This document shows positions 10,301 to 25,300 of a DNA stretch of 64,000 bases, piece after piece (within the stretch, counting starts at the first letter, position 1; every line of letters begins with the position of its first letter). The translations under genes and the position numbers were made by a program. The notes beneath the pieces are model-generated. The model did no database searches and was not told the DNA's origin. It worked only from the letters and a program-made list of their open reading frames with translations. Source of the DNA: Bedellia somnulentella (lineage: Eukaryota > Arthropoda > Insecta > Lepidoptera > Bedelliidae); the NCBI GenBank assembly GCA_963576735.1, contig OY755197.1, forward strand, positions 8,878,501-8,942,500, given 5' to 3'.

Positions 10301-13300
10301 ATGCAGCACTACTTAGCCTGCCAGCTAGTGAGCTAATGTGGGGTCCCCATTGGAGCTTGGAGTCCAGAGTTATCCCTAAGAAAACTGTGTTATCCGAAAA
10401 TACTAACTTTTCATTATTTAAAATTATTTCGTTATCAACGCACCTAACATTAGGTAATACAAATTTAATGCATTTGGTTTTTTTACCATTCAGTACAAGA
10501 TTATTGGAAGCAAACCATGTTTGAATCTGTGAAACCGTGTTATTCACCTCGTCAATATTCTGATTATTTCTTTCAACGTCAAATACTAAAGAAGTATCAT
10601 CAGCAAATAACACTATCTCGGACATTTTCTCGACCATGAACGGCAAATCATTAATATAAACTAAAAATAAAAATGGGCCCAAAATAGAACCCTGCGGAAC
10701 ATCCATTTTTACATGAGTTCCAGGTGATATTGCATTATTGATTTGCACTTTCTGTATCCGATCCGAAAAGTAAGACTTTATTAATTTAAGTGCGTCACCT
10801 TGTATGCCATAATGTTCTAATTTAATAAAAAGGATTTCATGATCTGCACAATCAAATGCCTTCGTAAGATCGCAAAACAAACCAATAGCATCATTTTTGC
10901 GTTCCCACGAATCAAAAATGTGTTTCATTAAGGCAACGCCTGCATCGGTGGTAGAGCGGCCCTTCGTAAAGCCAAATTGTTTTGGATGAAACAATTTGTT
11001 TGAAGCGAAATGCAAAAGCATTTGATTGAACATTAGTTTTTCGAATATTTTACTTAAAACTGGCAGAATTGATATTGGTCTATAACCATCAGGACTAATT
11101 TTATCTCCTCCGGATTTAAGAAGTGGTACAATTTTACTATGCTTCATGAGATTTGGAAAGATTTTATTTCTTATACATTCATTAAATATATCTGCTAAAT
11201 ATGGAGCCAAAGTTACAATAAAATTATGGCAAACTTTCACTGACATACCCCAAATGTCTTCAGAACTTTTTAGTTTAAATGATTTAAAACATTTTTCGAT
11301 ATCTGTAGGGCTGACATCTTTAAAACAAAACAAAGTTTCGCACCTATCAACATTTTGTTGTAACAAGTGTTGAGCTTTTATAACCGATGTGTTTAAATAT
11401 TCAGTTGTTTTTGATGGTATGTCAGTAAAATATTTTTCAAAAATACAAGCGATTTCCTCATTAGAGGTAGTCAGACCTTTATCAGATCGAACACAGAACT
11501 CCTGATCACATGGTTTACCTCGGCCTGTTTGGGTGTTGATAATATTCCACACTGTTTTAACTTTATTATCGGATGTTCGGATACGTCGGCTTAGGTATCT
11601 GGCTTTAGCCTCTTTACATACTTTATTAAATATTTTTGAGTATTTTTTTACATATTCACTCAATTCATTATTATTACTATAAGCTTTTTGATCATATAAA
11701 TCGAAGAGTTTTTCTCTTGATCTATAAATACTTGGTGTTGCCCACTCACAAAACTTAAATTTACTGGTAATAGTTACATTTTTTACATTAAAAATTTCAT
11801 TAAACTCATTTATCAGAACATTATAAAAGATATCATAGCTAGTATTTGAGTTTTTATTAATTGTACATGTGGGCAACTTAGAGCTTATTATATTTATATA
11901 TTTTTCTACTTTACTGGCAGTAATATGCCTTTTTTTAATAACAATTTTTGGTTCTGGTATCTCTAGAGGAAAGCTAACAAAAAGGCCGCTGTGATCAGAC
12001 TTTAGTTTATTTATAACACTTTTACTTGAAAAATCTGCATTAGTAAATACATTATCTAAGCATGTTTTGATTCTAGTCGGTTCCAAGAATAAATTTTCTA
12101 AATTGAACGATTGGAATAAACTCATCAATCGTGTTTTAAGATGACTGTCTTGTAGGAGATCCACATTGAAGTCTCCACATATTGTTATACGTTTTTTATT
12201 CCTGAAAACTTTGCCTAATACATCTTCCATTACATTTTCGAATTTATCATAATTTTGGTTATAAGGGGGTCGATACACACATATTAAGAAATAGTTTTTT
12301 AACTCTATGCAGGATAATTCCACGACTTGCTCAACGCTTAACTGTACAATATCATTACGAATTTTTGATTTAATATTATTTTTTAAAAATATAGCGGAGC
12401 CACCACAGGCTTTAGAATTGCGGCAGTAGTTGCTAGCTAAATAATAGTTTTCAAAACCAAATATGAGTTCGCAATTCTTAAGCCAGTGTTCAGTAACACA
12501 TAAACAATCTATTTCATATTTTTCCAAAAATAATTCTATTTCTAATTCTTTACAAGAAAACCCCTGAGTATTTTGACATACAAGTTTAAACTGGGAGACT
12601 CCTTGTAAAGTATTCTTTTTAGTTAAATTGCCAGAAGAACCTCCTTCCTTGTTTACAATATTGATATTAGGTGACGACTTAAGGACGACAGGAGGCTCTT
12701 CCATTGTCACTCTTAAAAGTTTAAATTATGGCTTCCACCATCGCATACTAGAAGTAAGTTTCCCCTTATATTAAATATATGGGGGTCAGATATATTATAT
12801 GCTAATAATTTAGCAATGTTCCGCTTTTGATTTAAGGGTATGTATACAGTACCCAGTCGAGAATTTGAATAAGGTAAAAACTTATTCAAATCCAAACAAA
12901 ATAAATTGTCGCTTTGACAACATGTCACGTGACATATTAGATTATTCATAATATGAATATTGTCATTCTGCTTATCCATATTAAGTAAGTATGGAAAGGT
13001 ACAAAATATAAATTTACATTTATATATTTTTTGTATTTCCAAAAGTTTATTTAAACTTTTATTCAATAAATACTTATTTAATCTTATACTATTGCCGACC
13101 AGTACGACAATCGTTGTATATTCGTCATATGTCTCATTCCCTAGCTCTGGCTACCCCTTCAAGGGATTTATAGCCGTGAGTATATGTATGTATGTATGTA
13201 GAAGAACCGAATTTTTCTTTGTCTTTGTCTTATATGATTGGTTACATTTTTTTTTATGGATTAAGTTCTTTGAAGGTCTACTACCCTTGTGTCTGCCTAA

Positions 13301-16300
13301 TGTCTACCTAAAAATGGCTCAGCGATACTCGACTTGAAAATGTTTGGTTTATGATCCCCTTAAATATTTAGTTTGTCTCATAGACTGTCCCTGATTAGAT
13401 TCGAATTAAATTGAACTGACACACAGAAAACATTAATACCTTCAGGAAAGACCAATCGAAATCTATAAAATGTGCCTCATGGCCATTCATGTCAAATTAT
13501 AATAAACCACCTTTACTGAACTCCTAAATCTAGTTATCTTCGGAAGCACTACAGTGCCTGCTTACCCTTCGGGGACTATTGGCGTGAAGTTTTCACCCGG
13601 TCACAACTCCTTTTCAATGCGTTTTTGGTGTCAACTAAGAGTTCGGTGATCTATAACAACCATACATAATTGTAACTTTTGTAACTTATTCATGTGTAAC
13701 CTACTTTACCATGTGTACCATGAACTGTCAAATTTGTATTTCTGAAAACGGTGGCATGTGAAGCCAATCCGGAAATGATTACACCTTTTTGTGTTATATT
13801 GGGAAGTGTAAATTTTGTTGTGTATAATGACTATGGTTTTATTAATAATACTGTCGACTAAATAATTGAATTTCCGGTCAGACCGTGATTAATTTATAAT
13901 AATAAAAAATACATATTTGGTTTGCCGTGTAGTGCCGGCTTAGAATGTCACTACCCCTTTCTACCCACGGGTGTCGTAAGAGGCGACTAAGGGTATTGGG
14001 GCTTTTTATTGGATTTTTGGGCGATGCGGTTGGAGACCCATCACCAAAAACCTTTATTCTTACCATCTTTTCCCTACTTAACTTCCAAAAGTGGCTGAGG
14101 AATTTATAATTCCTTAGCTCTGGTTTCTAGCTACTGGTTTAGTCTCTGGCTTCTAGGGAAATATAGCCGTGAGTATATGTATGTATGTACATATATGGTT
14201 TAAAGGTACAAAAAAATGACTTTTTGATACTTACTATTCACCACCAACATCATCATCAGCCAATTCTAGCGCGTGGCTGCCACTCTGGATTCTTCTTGCC
14301 CTTACAACCGTCAGTTTTGCGTGCTTTTTGCCCTGCCTATTGCCACTTCAGTTTAGCAAATTCTTGGGCAATAGTTACCAATATGTCCTTTTACGCATCA
14401 TCTCGTGACCCCGTGTCCACTCCCCTGGGTTCATTCATACTGACATAATTTTTGTGTCAATATTATATGATGATAATTTAATTGTGAAATATAAATAAAG
14501 CAGTTTAAATGTATGAAACATCGATTTCTTTCAGGGACAGGGAGATATTACTTATCGCCATCTAATTTTAGATCTTACTAAACTCATTCACCTACAGTGA
14601 TTCAGAAATATGGAAGATTCTGTTACTTTTCCTAAATATATATACTTTATTTTTAGTCTTTCGACTCCACACTCTTATAATAAACTTAATGCAATTTTGA
14701 TTCCTGCAAATCAAAAAATTCGTCGAGGTGCATCGGGTAGACAATTTGGATCAATTAATTATCGGCGGGCGTATGCGTATAGTAAACATACAAGCAAGAA
14801 AAACATATTTACTTTTTATTTAACAAAGGCCAACCATCAACACAAAAAAAACGTCACTCCGTAGTGTCGACTTAGAATATCACTTAACAATTTCTTTCCG
14901 CATGTGTCTTCAAAACAAACTTGAGATTTCTGAGTTTTTAGGTAAAGTGATGGAGAGCCATCACAAAACATCCTTTATTTAAAGCGGGTTCGATTCCCGC
15001 TGAGAGCAACATTTTTGTGATGAGCATAAATGATTGTTTCTTAGTCTCGGATGTCATTATGTCAATTATACACATACACATATACTCACGGCTATAATTT
15101 CCTAGAAGGGGTAGCCAGAGCCAAGGAATTATAAATCCCTCAGCCACTTTTGGAAGTTGAGTGGGGAAAAGGCGGTAAAATAAAGGTTTTTGGTGATGGG
15201 TCTCCAACCGCATCGCCCAAAAATCCAATGAAAAGCCCCAATACTTTTAGTCGCCTCATACGACACCCGTGGGTAGAAAGGGGTAGCGACATTCTGTGCC
15301 GGCACTACACGGCAAATATATGTGTATTATATGATATTAGATATATCGTTGAGTTAGCCACCCATAGTACAAGTTTACTTAGTTTAGGGCTAACTTGATC
15401 TGTGTATAATATGTCCGTAAATTTATTAGAAGAACTGCTCTTAGAACCATCTTAAAACCTTAAAACTAGTGTATCATTTTCATTACAGCATAAAGAAGAA
15501 AAATGGTGGAGTACACTAATGCAAGTGGCCGTACCGTTCTTCATCGCTGGATGCGGTACCATTGGAGCCGGCCTTGTCCTCAGCACCGTGAGAGTAAGTT
15601 GAGGATTGAGAATTAATCCCTACAATTATAAGAATTTTCTACTCTGTCGCCATTGGAGGTAGCCAAAATTTGCAGATTTATATTATTTATTCATTTTATT
15701 TGATGCACAAAACAGATAAAATCAAATATAAAAATCTATGTCAGTAATAATTAAAATTCCTTTTCCGAGGTAATGTTTCATATTATATTTTTCACATTAT
15801 GGGTAAAACTTAAACGAATCGAATATATTTAAAAAAAAAAGTTTTTTTTTTTGACTTGTATTCTCAGAAAAATGCTTCTATAGTCTTTACCCATACCCAT
15901 AAATGATGAGCTGGCGTGAGTATATGTTTATGTAGGTACGTATGTATTACCCGGAACACTGTGCTAAGTCATATAACATGTGATCTCTTCCTGTTAGTCC
16001 AAAATAAGAAACCTTGATGTGTTCAAATATCCACACCAATTCTTTTGTTTAAAACGATTTATATGGATCGGGACTCTTTGATCATTCATGTTTAGAATAA
16101 CAATAACACATTGAGTCGATCGAGTTAGTTTAAGTTATTTGATACGACACAGATTGACGTGTCATACTAGGGGACTCTACCTTATTATACTCTGATTATA
16201 ATTATACGGAATTATTAATTCCGTATAATTCTGCCAGCTATGATTTTTGAACATGTCAGAGGTTATGAACCCTTTTCGCCGGGCACATCCTTTGTTCCCA

Positions 16301-19300
16301 TTGGGGTGTATGGGTTATTTATTATTCTTAAGCGTGCCCGCCGACGACTGATTTTTTGTAGCGCGATGATAAAACATTTAGTTTCGAGATGGGTAACACC
16401 TCAAAAGTAAATGAGTTGACACGGTAACTTTATCACAGTTAAGTGAGCCGCACTTATAAAAACAACTGTCTTTAAAATATTGGTATAGGAATTAAACCTA
16501 AGTCTCATGTGTGGAAAGAGTATTTCTCATTGCTAGTAATAGTAAGAATTGTAAGAGCACACCACTGTCCCAATGCACTCCACTCGTAAATTATAACGTT
16601 TAGTGTCCCGATTCTAATTGAGGTAGGTTCTATTAGTACGGCTCACTTTACTGTGCTAAAATCACTGTGTCAACTCATTGAAATTTCATGCATTAACCAT
16701 CACTAAACTAAAAGTTTTAAGATCAGAAGAATTAAAAGTGTATCGTGGGCGGGCGGGCTTAATTCGGACTCCCGCATTTTCTAAAAAGGTTTGCAATAAT
16801 TTTTTCAAACAACGATGGTCCACCTTGGCTTTACTTTGATACTAAGATCACTGCTCACCCTTATTACATTTAGCGTTAGATTATATGGCATATCTTTCTT
16901 CAGCTGTTTGTTTTTTAAATCAGTTGTGCGGTTTGGCCTATTTACAAACCGATACATTGCAAACAAACGAACACACAAACAAATCTTGCTTCTATAATAG
17001 GTATATATTTAATACCAGATGCTATTTTCAGGATTGGGAAGTGTTCATGCAAGTTTCTGCCATATTCGTCCTCGTGCCATCCCTTTCCGGTCTTAAAGGT
17101 AAGTTAGTATTTGGGCTACTAACTTTCTTTCTTAATTCACACATGTAAAACCACCAAATTAAAATATTTTTTGTTAAGTATGCTAATTGACTATTTTTAT
17201 ATTTTATTTTATACGTATTATAAGTTCAAAAGTGAGATACTCGCCCTCATACTACTAAAAATAAAATATTTATACAAACACTGTAGATTCAAAATTTAAA
17301 AGCGAAGATTGTTAGTTTTTTATTATTGTTTAGAGTTTGTTCGATCGGATATACGCTTGATTATCATTTGACATAAAACAAATTTAGTTTAGATTTCTAA
17401 AGGCATAAAAAACTTTCTAAAAAATGAATATGTTGAGTATAAATGTCGAACTGCATAAAACAAGATGGAGGTAGATTGTATTTAGTTCTGCATTTTGTTA
17501 ATTTTAATGAAAAAGAATATTCAGAATGACACATATTATAAGCTTTATAGATAATTGCTGTTATAACAATAGCTTTATAGCCAATTTATATTCATATTCA
17601 CTCTTGATGTGACTTAAAATAAAAGTAAACGATTATGGGTATAATTTATTTTATTGGGTTTCCACTTATCTAAAATAAGTAGGTGATAAAAGTAGTCAAT
17701 CACGTTTAAATAGAAGCTATATCTGCATTTAGATATTACAAGACGTAATATTATGGTATTTAAAGATATTCCGTGTAGACTGACTTAGAATGTCACCTAC
17801 CCTTTTTTACCCACGGGTGTCGTAAGCGTATAGGGCTTGCCTAAGGGTATGGGGCATCATTTAAGTGGTTTTTGGCTGATGCAATTGCAAACCCATTGCC
17901 AACAATACTTTATTTCCACCATCTTGTCCTCAACTATCAACTTCCAAATGTGGCTGAGGAGTTTCCAGATCTGATGCTCTGGCTGTGTAGTGTCGGCTTA
18001 GAATAGCACTACCCCATTTCTTCCGGTGGGTGTACGTAAGAGCCGACTAACGGTATTGGGGCTTTTACGGGAATTTTGGGCGATGCGGTTGGAGACCCAT
18101 CACCAGCAACCCTTGTTTTGCAATATTTTCCCCTCTCAAGTTCCAAAAGTGGCTGTATATGGATTCCCTAGCTCTGGCTACCCCTTCAAGGGATTTATAG
18201 CCGTGAGTATATGTATGTATGCTCTGGCTCTCCTTTTTTGAGATTTATTGCCATTGTATCTGTACATGTAGGTATGTATGTAGATTTTATTTATTCTTTA
18301 TTTATTAGTAATAATCCCCACATGAGGTTTTCATGAACAAAAAGATTTAAATTATATTTGTATTGTTATACTTGTCGGGAATCGAATCCGGGGCCCGACG
18401 GATCGTCAACATAACAGTGTACCGCTAAACTACGCAGACAGATATTGTTATGCAATGGTTTATTAACTGCTTTTAAGTTCAGTTACAAGATAAACCTAAC
18501 ATTGCAAAAGTAATAAAAAATATGAAATTATATAAAACCGTGTAAAGATTGTCCATGTGATTTATAAACATATGACTGAAATTTTACGTAGGAGTTACTT
18601 TGATACATCCATACACTCACGGGCATAAATCCCAAAAAGGGGTAGCCAGAGCTTTAGAACTAGAAACTCCTCAGCCACATGCAGAAGTCGATAGGGGACA
18701 AGATGGTAGGAATATAGTATCATTGGTGATGGGTCTCCAACCGCATCGCCCGAAAATCCAATTAAAAGCCCCAATACCCTTAGTCGCCTCTTACGACACC
18801 CGTGGGTAGAAAGGGGTAGTGACATTCTTAGGCGGCATTACACGGCGAATTATTTTTATCTATATTGCTGACTCTTTTTTTGCACTATATCCCAGTTAAT
18901 TAGTTAGTTAGTATTACAGAATAAACTAAATGTATTTTTCCACAATGCCCCTTCAATAACAGACATCCTAACACCTAACACAGTGCTAAAAATTGAATAT
19001 TCAACAATGTAATCTACCGTCAACAATTTTTTTCATCGATAACGTTTTCATAAACACACTTAGTACCAGCCTCAGGAGGCCAAGCACGAGCGCTATTTTA
19101 TCGTCACGATATCGGTTAGAAAGAGATGATAGTATACAATACTATGTAAGTGCAAAAGAGATGGCTGTTTTATACCACGCGCTATCTAGTTAAAAGGTCG
19201 CTCATACTAGCAATGCAGTGACTGATTCTTAAATAACTCGAAATGTTCTTTGTTTAATATTATTGTTCTGTTCATGTTGAGATTTGATTCGAACCGCCTA

Positions 19301-22300
19301 TGAAGACTTGCAGAGGTCATTTTTAATGAAAGTATTCATTTTTATCTGTACATAATCTACACCGGGTAATGTCGGTTAACAGTATCATTACATGTCTAAT
19401 TGCGAAGTAAAGTGTAATGTCTCTGCCTCTTGATTTCTGAAAGTAGTTGATTCATCATGATGATGTGTTATGTATGGGAATTAAAGTTATGCCACCCCTT
19501 TTTTATAACGACCTTAAGAAGAGACAGGCAGGATCGTCTCAAAACTCAGAACTCGACACAACAGAAGAAATTATAGCAGAGAATATGTTTAGTTATCTAT
19601 CATCCTTTTTACTCTTGGAGGCAATAAATGATCAAATAGAAAATGTACTCAAAAAGGCAGGTGTCTGTAGTACGAAGAATAAAAGAGCATGAATGAAAAG
19701 ATTGATGGATGTGAATGAAGCTAGAGAGGTTTGCCAGGATCGTACAAAGTGGCGATCGATAGTCTCTGCCTACCCCAATGGGAACTAACGGCGTGAGAAT
19801 ATGTATATATGCAATAAATGATTGAATCTGGTTTATTGATTGTTAGATTCTCAATCTGACAGACCTCTTGCGCTTCCCTCATATGCTGTAATCTTTGTCA
19901 CTAGTAGCATGAAACAGAGTTAGTATGTCATATGAGAAATGATAAACTAACAGATTATCCATACAACATCTGTCAGTTTCTCACTTATCATGTGACATAC
20001 TCGCTCTCACAAGCTTCATACTCTTTTATTATTTAATTAGCTGTATAGTGTCGGCTTAGAATAGCACTACCCATTTCTTCCGGTGAGTGTACGTAAGAGG
20101 CGACTAACGGTTGGGCCATTTTGGGATTTTTGGGCGATGCGGTTGGAAACCCATCACCGAAAACCTTTATTTCGCCATCCTATCCCCGCTCAACTTTCCA
20201 AAAGTGGCTGAGGAATTTCTAATTCCTTAGCTCTGGCTACCCCTTCTAGGGATATAGCTGTGAGTATATGTATGTATGTTTATTATTTTACCATGAACAC
20301 AAAACACCATTGTTATCGCAAATAAAGCTACACTTACACAAACGCAAGTCTATAATTCTAAATGACTCAGTCATTTCTTAATACAAATGCACTTGAAAAC
20401 TAATTGTATACACTTACTTATTACGGATAAGTAATAAGGAAAATGGCTGCTACTTATCATTGCGCATGCGCTGGCCATTTTCTTGTTGACAAGTATATTT
20501 ATGTACTACTAGCTTTTTGTCACGACTTCGTCTGCATAGATTGTTTTTTAACCGACTTCAAAAAAAGGAGTGTTCTCAATTCGACCGGTATATTTTTTTT
20601 TTTTTTTTTTATGTTTGTTCGCCGATTTTTTCGCCATTTATGAACCGATTTTGATTATTATTTTTTTATTCGAAAGAAGATACTCCCGGATTGGTACCAT
20701 GATGAGGATATCAGGGTCTGATGATGGGATCCTGGAGAAATCGAGGGGAACCCTCAAATTTTATAGGCAAATGTACCGCGTTTTACATGTTTTCTGAACT
20801 TATATTGGCATTTGCTTCTGAAAATCATATTGTTATGCTGCTGAGCTGATGATGGAAGGTATGGGTCCTCAATCACTAGGTATTAGGAAACAGTTCTTTC
20901 CACATTCTATGTAGATTTATACTCCTCTCCGTAGCTTTTATGAAGAAAAGTACAGGTTCACTAAACATTTCTTTTGTTATGTTATTGTTACCGAGAAAGT
21001 ACCATGAGACCAGGATCTGATGATAGCATCCCAGGAAATCGAGGGGACGACTGTCGAAACTCACAATCATATGACAGTGTATTTGTTCAAAACGCCGATA
21101 GGCCTGCCCTGTATAACATGAGAACACTGCCTAAGCAAATCATGGGTACTCTGAACAACAGGTGACAATGTCACGTGATATTCAGAAGTATTACTACCTC
21201 TGCTAACCCCTTCAGGGATATTCGGCGTGAACGTTTGAGTCTTTCTTGAGATGTAGAATTGTAGACCATCGCGTTTCGAAGGATTTTAAGAACAATGTAA
21301 GGTTACATATGGTTGAGCCTATTTAATATCGTACATACATACATACATATACTCACGGGTGTATATCCCTAGATGGGATAGCCAGAACTAAGGAATCAGA
21401 AATTCCTCAGCCACTTTTGGAAAGTTAAGTGGGGAAAAGATGGTAAAATAAAGATTGTTGGTGATGGGTCTCCAACCGCATCGCCCAAAAATCCATATAA
21501 AGCCCCAATACCGTTAGTCGCCTCTTACGTACACCCGCCGGAAGAATTGGGGTAGTGCTATTCTAAGCCGACACTACACAGCAATGTCGTACTATAATAG
21601 AAATACTGGAAATATGAAGAATAATACAGTGACCGTCGCTTCCTCATCCGAGAGGCATCTTTGCCAGGTCTACCCATCTCTAAAACTTGTAAAATAAAAT
21701 AATTTTTAACAAAAAGAAAACCGACTTCGGAAAAACAACCGAATATAAACAATCCAGTACTAAAAAGTACGAAATAAGTTTTTTAATTGAATATGAGTAC
21801 TGTGATTAATACCTTAGCAATTTCTTTATTCCACACGCGTCAGTTCAACCTACCTAAATATTACAATTCTCTTAAATTAATTTTTGAGTCGGTGCCAGTC
21901 AAACAAAAGTGAATTCACCCTACTATCTATCTCTGATTATTACAATCTAAACAATATCTATCTATCACCTAACGTTTTAAATGGTAATACGTACAAAGAT
22001 CAATTTACCCTACAACTACAAGGTACCCTACATTTTACATGTATATGAAGTGCGAAATACACACTTCTTATTATCAATTATCATCGAGGCTGGCACCGAC
22101 TCACAAATTAATTTGAGAGAATTGTAATATTTAGGTAGGTTGAACTGACGCGTGTGGAATAAAGAAATTGCTAAGGTATTAATCACAGTACTCATATTCA
22201 ATTAAAAAAACTTATTTCGTACTTTTTAGTACTGGATTGTTTATATTCGGTTGTTTTTCCGAAGTCGGTTTTCTTTTTGTTAAAAATTATTTTTTCAATA

Positions 22301-25300
22301 TTTTTATTGTATGAAGCCAGTAGTGCGAGTTTGACTCGCACCACTGGCCCGTTTTATTTTCAGATTTATGACATGCCGTGTTAGAATGTCGCTACCCCTT
22401 TCTACCCACGGGTGTCGTAAGAGGCGACTAAGGGTATTGGGGCTTTTTATTGGATTTTTGGGCGATGCGGTTGGAGACCCATCACCAAAAACCTTTATTT
22501 TTACCATCTTTTCCCCACGGAACTTCCAAAAGTGGCTGAGGAATTTATAATTCCTTAGCTCTGGTTACCCCTTCTAGGGAAATATAGCCGTGAGTACATG
22601 TATTTATGACATACTCACGCCCATAAACCCCAAGCAGGAGTATCCAGATCTTCAGAGCTGGAAACTTCTCAGTCACATTTGGAAGTTGATAGAGGACAAA
22701 ATGGTAGAAATAAAGTATCATTTGTGTTGGGTTCCCAACCGCATTGCCCAAAAACTACTTAAAAAGGCCCCATACCCTTAGTCACTTCTTACGACACTCG
22801 TAGGTAGAAAGGGGTAGTGAGTTCTAAGCCAGCAACAGAATATGAATTACCATGAATAGAGTGTGAGGAGATCTTTCTATCTAAAAATATACGGTCGAAT
22901 TGAGAACACTCCTTTTTTTGAAGTCGGTTAAAAATAAATCAGAGTGATACGTGCAGTCATTTAAGGGTTATGGATTTTTGACGCTTCTTTGGAAACCTTG
23001 GAAAATGCGTTATAGCGTTGTTAATGATATTTTAATCCGGTGTATATGTCGTGGCCATATCGTAAATTTGAACGCATCATGAAATGATCGATCATTTCAT
23101 GAAATAGTCACATTTCATGATGAAGAGAAATATTCTAAACACTGCAAGTTTTTATGGAGATAACATTATATCTTTTTGCAATATCATTACTTTATCATAG
23201 GAAGTCACGTGCACATTGCGGAAAATATGTCTTTTCCAGTATTCGGACGCAAATTCTAAAACTATCTAATATTACAAATTAAATCTATGATTCTTTGGAA
23301 TTCCACATTTCTCTTTTCTCTCATTCCTTTACTATTCAATAAAGAAAAATATTGTAGATAGCTTTGGTGTCCTCACAATCGGAAAAATGTCCTCATTGTT
23401 CTCAACCACGGTTTTTTAAGGGAAAACGTGGTCTTAATATCCATATTTCGAAATGTCACAATCGTCATCTCACTCCACAAATCATTCCAACAAATTTACC
23501 AGCATCATCCCTCACCTTACCTAGTGCAAGTTATCATGTCGACTCAAAATTATTTTGGAAAGAACTGTCTAAATTAAAATCATCTGTACCAATAATTAAG
23601 AGAATACCTCGTGGTGCACGTGTATCAGTTGCATCGTCACTCACTAGAACTATAAAAGCGGTGGTTGAGAACAATGATTTTGAAAGCTGGCAAAATTTGC
23701 TTTTATTTAGTTTCAAAACTCTGCATGCACCTAAAAATTTTTAAATTATCACTTACACAGACAATTAAAAATAACAGCTTAGCTCCTTTAGACACAGATT
23801 TTATAACTAAATTACCACAAAATAGTTTCGATATAAACCGTAAAATTAAAAGTAAAATTTCAGATGGCGACATTAGAGGTGCTGCACAATTAATATTTTC
23901 TAGTGACACCTTAGCTCCCGACACCCCAGAAACGCTGCTATCGCTGCAGTCGAAGCATCCTACTTCAAACAGAGGCTTGACCATGCCAGATGCGCTGGAC
24001 CAATCTATCGTCGCACCCGAGGCGACAGCACAGGAAATTATGGCGGCGATACTGTCTTTCAGGAACGGATCTGCTGGTGGCCTCGATGGTCTTACACCGC
24101 AACATCTGAAAGATCTTTTGTGTGGGTCCGTCGGGGAACACAGAGATGCGTTACTTGCTCAGTTAACCCGCTTAGTGAACCTCATGCTGTCGGGTCGGGT
24201 CTGTGACGATATTTTGGATATCTTATATGGCGCAAACCTATGTGCATTAAATAAAAAAGACGGTGGTATACGGCCAATAGCTGTCGGCAACACAATTCGC
24301 CGCGTAGTGTCGAAAATTTGTTGCAAGTATATTCTACCGGATCTTGCAACATACTTTGAACCGAAACAGCTAGGTTTTGGCACTCGCGGTGGTTGTGAAG
24401 CTGCAGTACATTCGGCTCGCACTTACGTCGCACATGGGGCGGGCCAAGTCCTTTTGAAGGTGGATGTTAAAAATGCATTCAACTCAGTGGATCGGGCAGC
24501 CTTGTTGACTGAAGTTAAAAAAAAAGCTCCGCATATTTTCAACTATATTTGGCAATGTTATAGCAAACCTTCGAAATTATTATACAAAGAAAATTTAATT
24601 TCATCTTTTATCGGCTGTCAACAAGGTGATCCCTTAGGACCAGCAATATTCAGCCTAGCTATCCATCCATACATTGAATCAATCGCCTCTAAATTCAATG
24701 TATGGTACCTAGACGACGGGACCATAGGTGGTGAAGCGAATACAGTATTAAACGATTTTCAAAATTTAAAATTATCTTTTTCATCCATTGGCCTTGATTT
24801 TAATTTCAATAAATGCGAATTATATATTAAAAACTGTCTGCCCAATGAAAAAAAAAATGAAATAATAAATAAATTCAACGAAATAGCACCAAACATTACG
24901 GTCCTAAATAATGATTCGCTTCGTCTCCTTGGAGCCCCTCTAAACGAAAATTCTCTACCAGGTTTTATTCAAGACAAAATTTCAAATTTCAACCAATATT
25001 CGGAGCGTTTACAATCTATTAATCCCCATTTGGCCTATACAATTATAAAATATTGTTTGTTCGTCCCCAAATTCACATATTTTTTAAGATGTTGCGACAC
25101 TTCGAGGCTTGTTTCGGCTTTAAATGATTTAGACATTATTATACGAGATACGTTAAGCAAAATTCTAAATTGTAAATTTGATAACAATAACTGGGATCAG
25201 GCTACCCTACCAGTTCGGTTTGGAGGTTTGGGCGTACGCAAACCATCTGACGTGGCTTTACCAGCTTTTTTGTCATCAGTACATTCTACAATTGATCTAT

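Larger units (their letters stand above)
9553..13136 (-). mobile_element. 5'-truncated EN/RT non-LTR retrotransposon inserted in a SINE-A copy
   Basis: About 3.6 kb on the minus strand in SLC41 intron 1. It carries the end of an ORF1 and an apparently intact ORF2. The 3' end is an AT-rich tail of TTTTA/ATTT-type units (9553-9590) rather than poly(A). Both flanks are halves of one SINE-A copy (left half ends GTGGCTGAGGAAT at 9552, right half resumes TAGCTCTGGCTACCCC at 13141), so the element jumped into a pre-existing SINE. About 8 bp of SINE appears lost and no clear target duplication is seen. The domain order suggests the CR1/L2/jockey assemblage; the clade was not resolved. Confidence 0.88.
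15594..17031. other. SLC41 intron 2
   Basis: Non-coding. A retroposon 3' end (GGCGTGAGTATATGTTTATG near 15914), the 31-bp palindrome and the inverted-repeat element at 16411-16681. Confidence 0.5.

Noticed and set aside
13066..13337. Plus-strand 125-codon frame at 12960-13337
   Set aside because: Crosses the antisense strand of ORF1 and a SINE-A half; composite of two repeats.
22368..22550. Recurrent 60-90 codon frames with [10 protein letters not shown]... or [19 protein letters not shown]... at many positions
   Set aside because: They all fall inside SINE-A copies, on either strand, and look alike only because the copies do. No conserved start, and stops occur freely in other copies.
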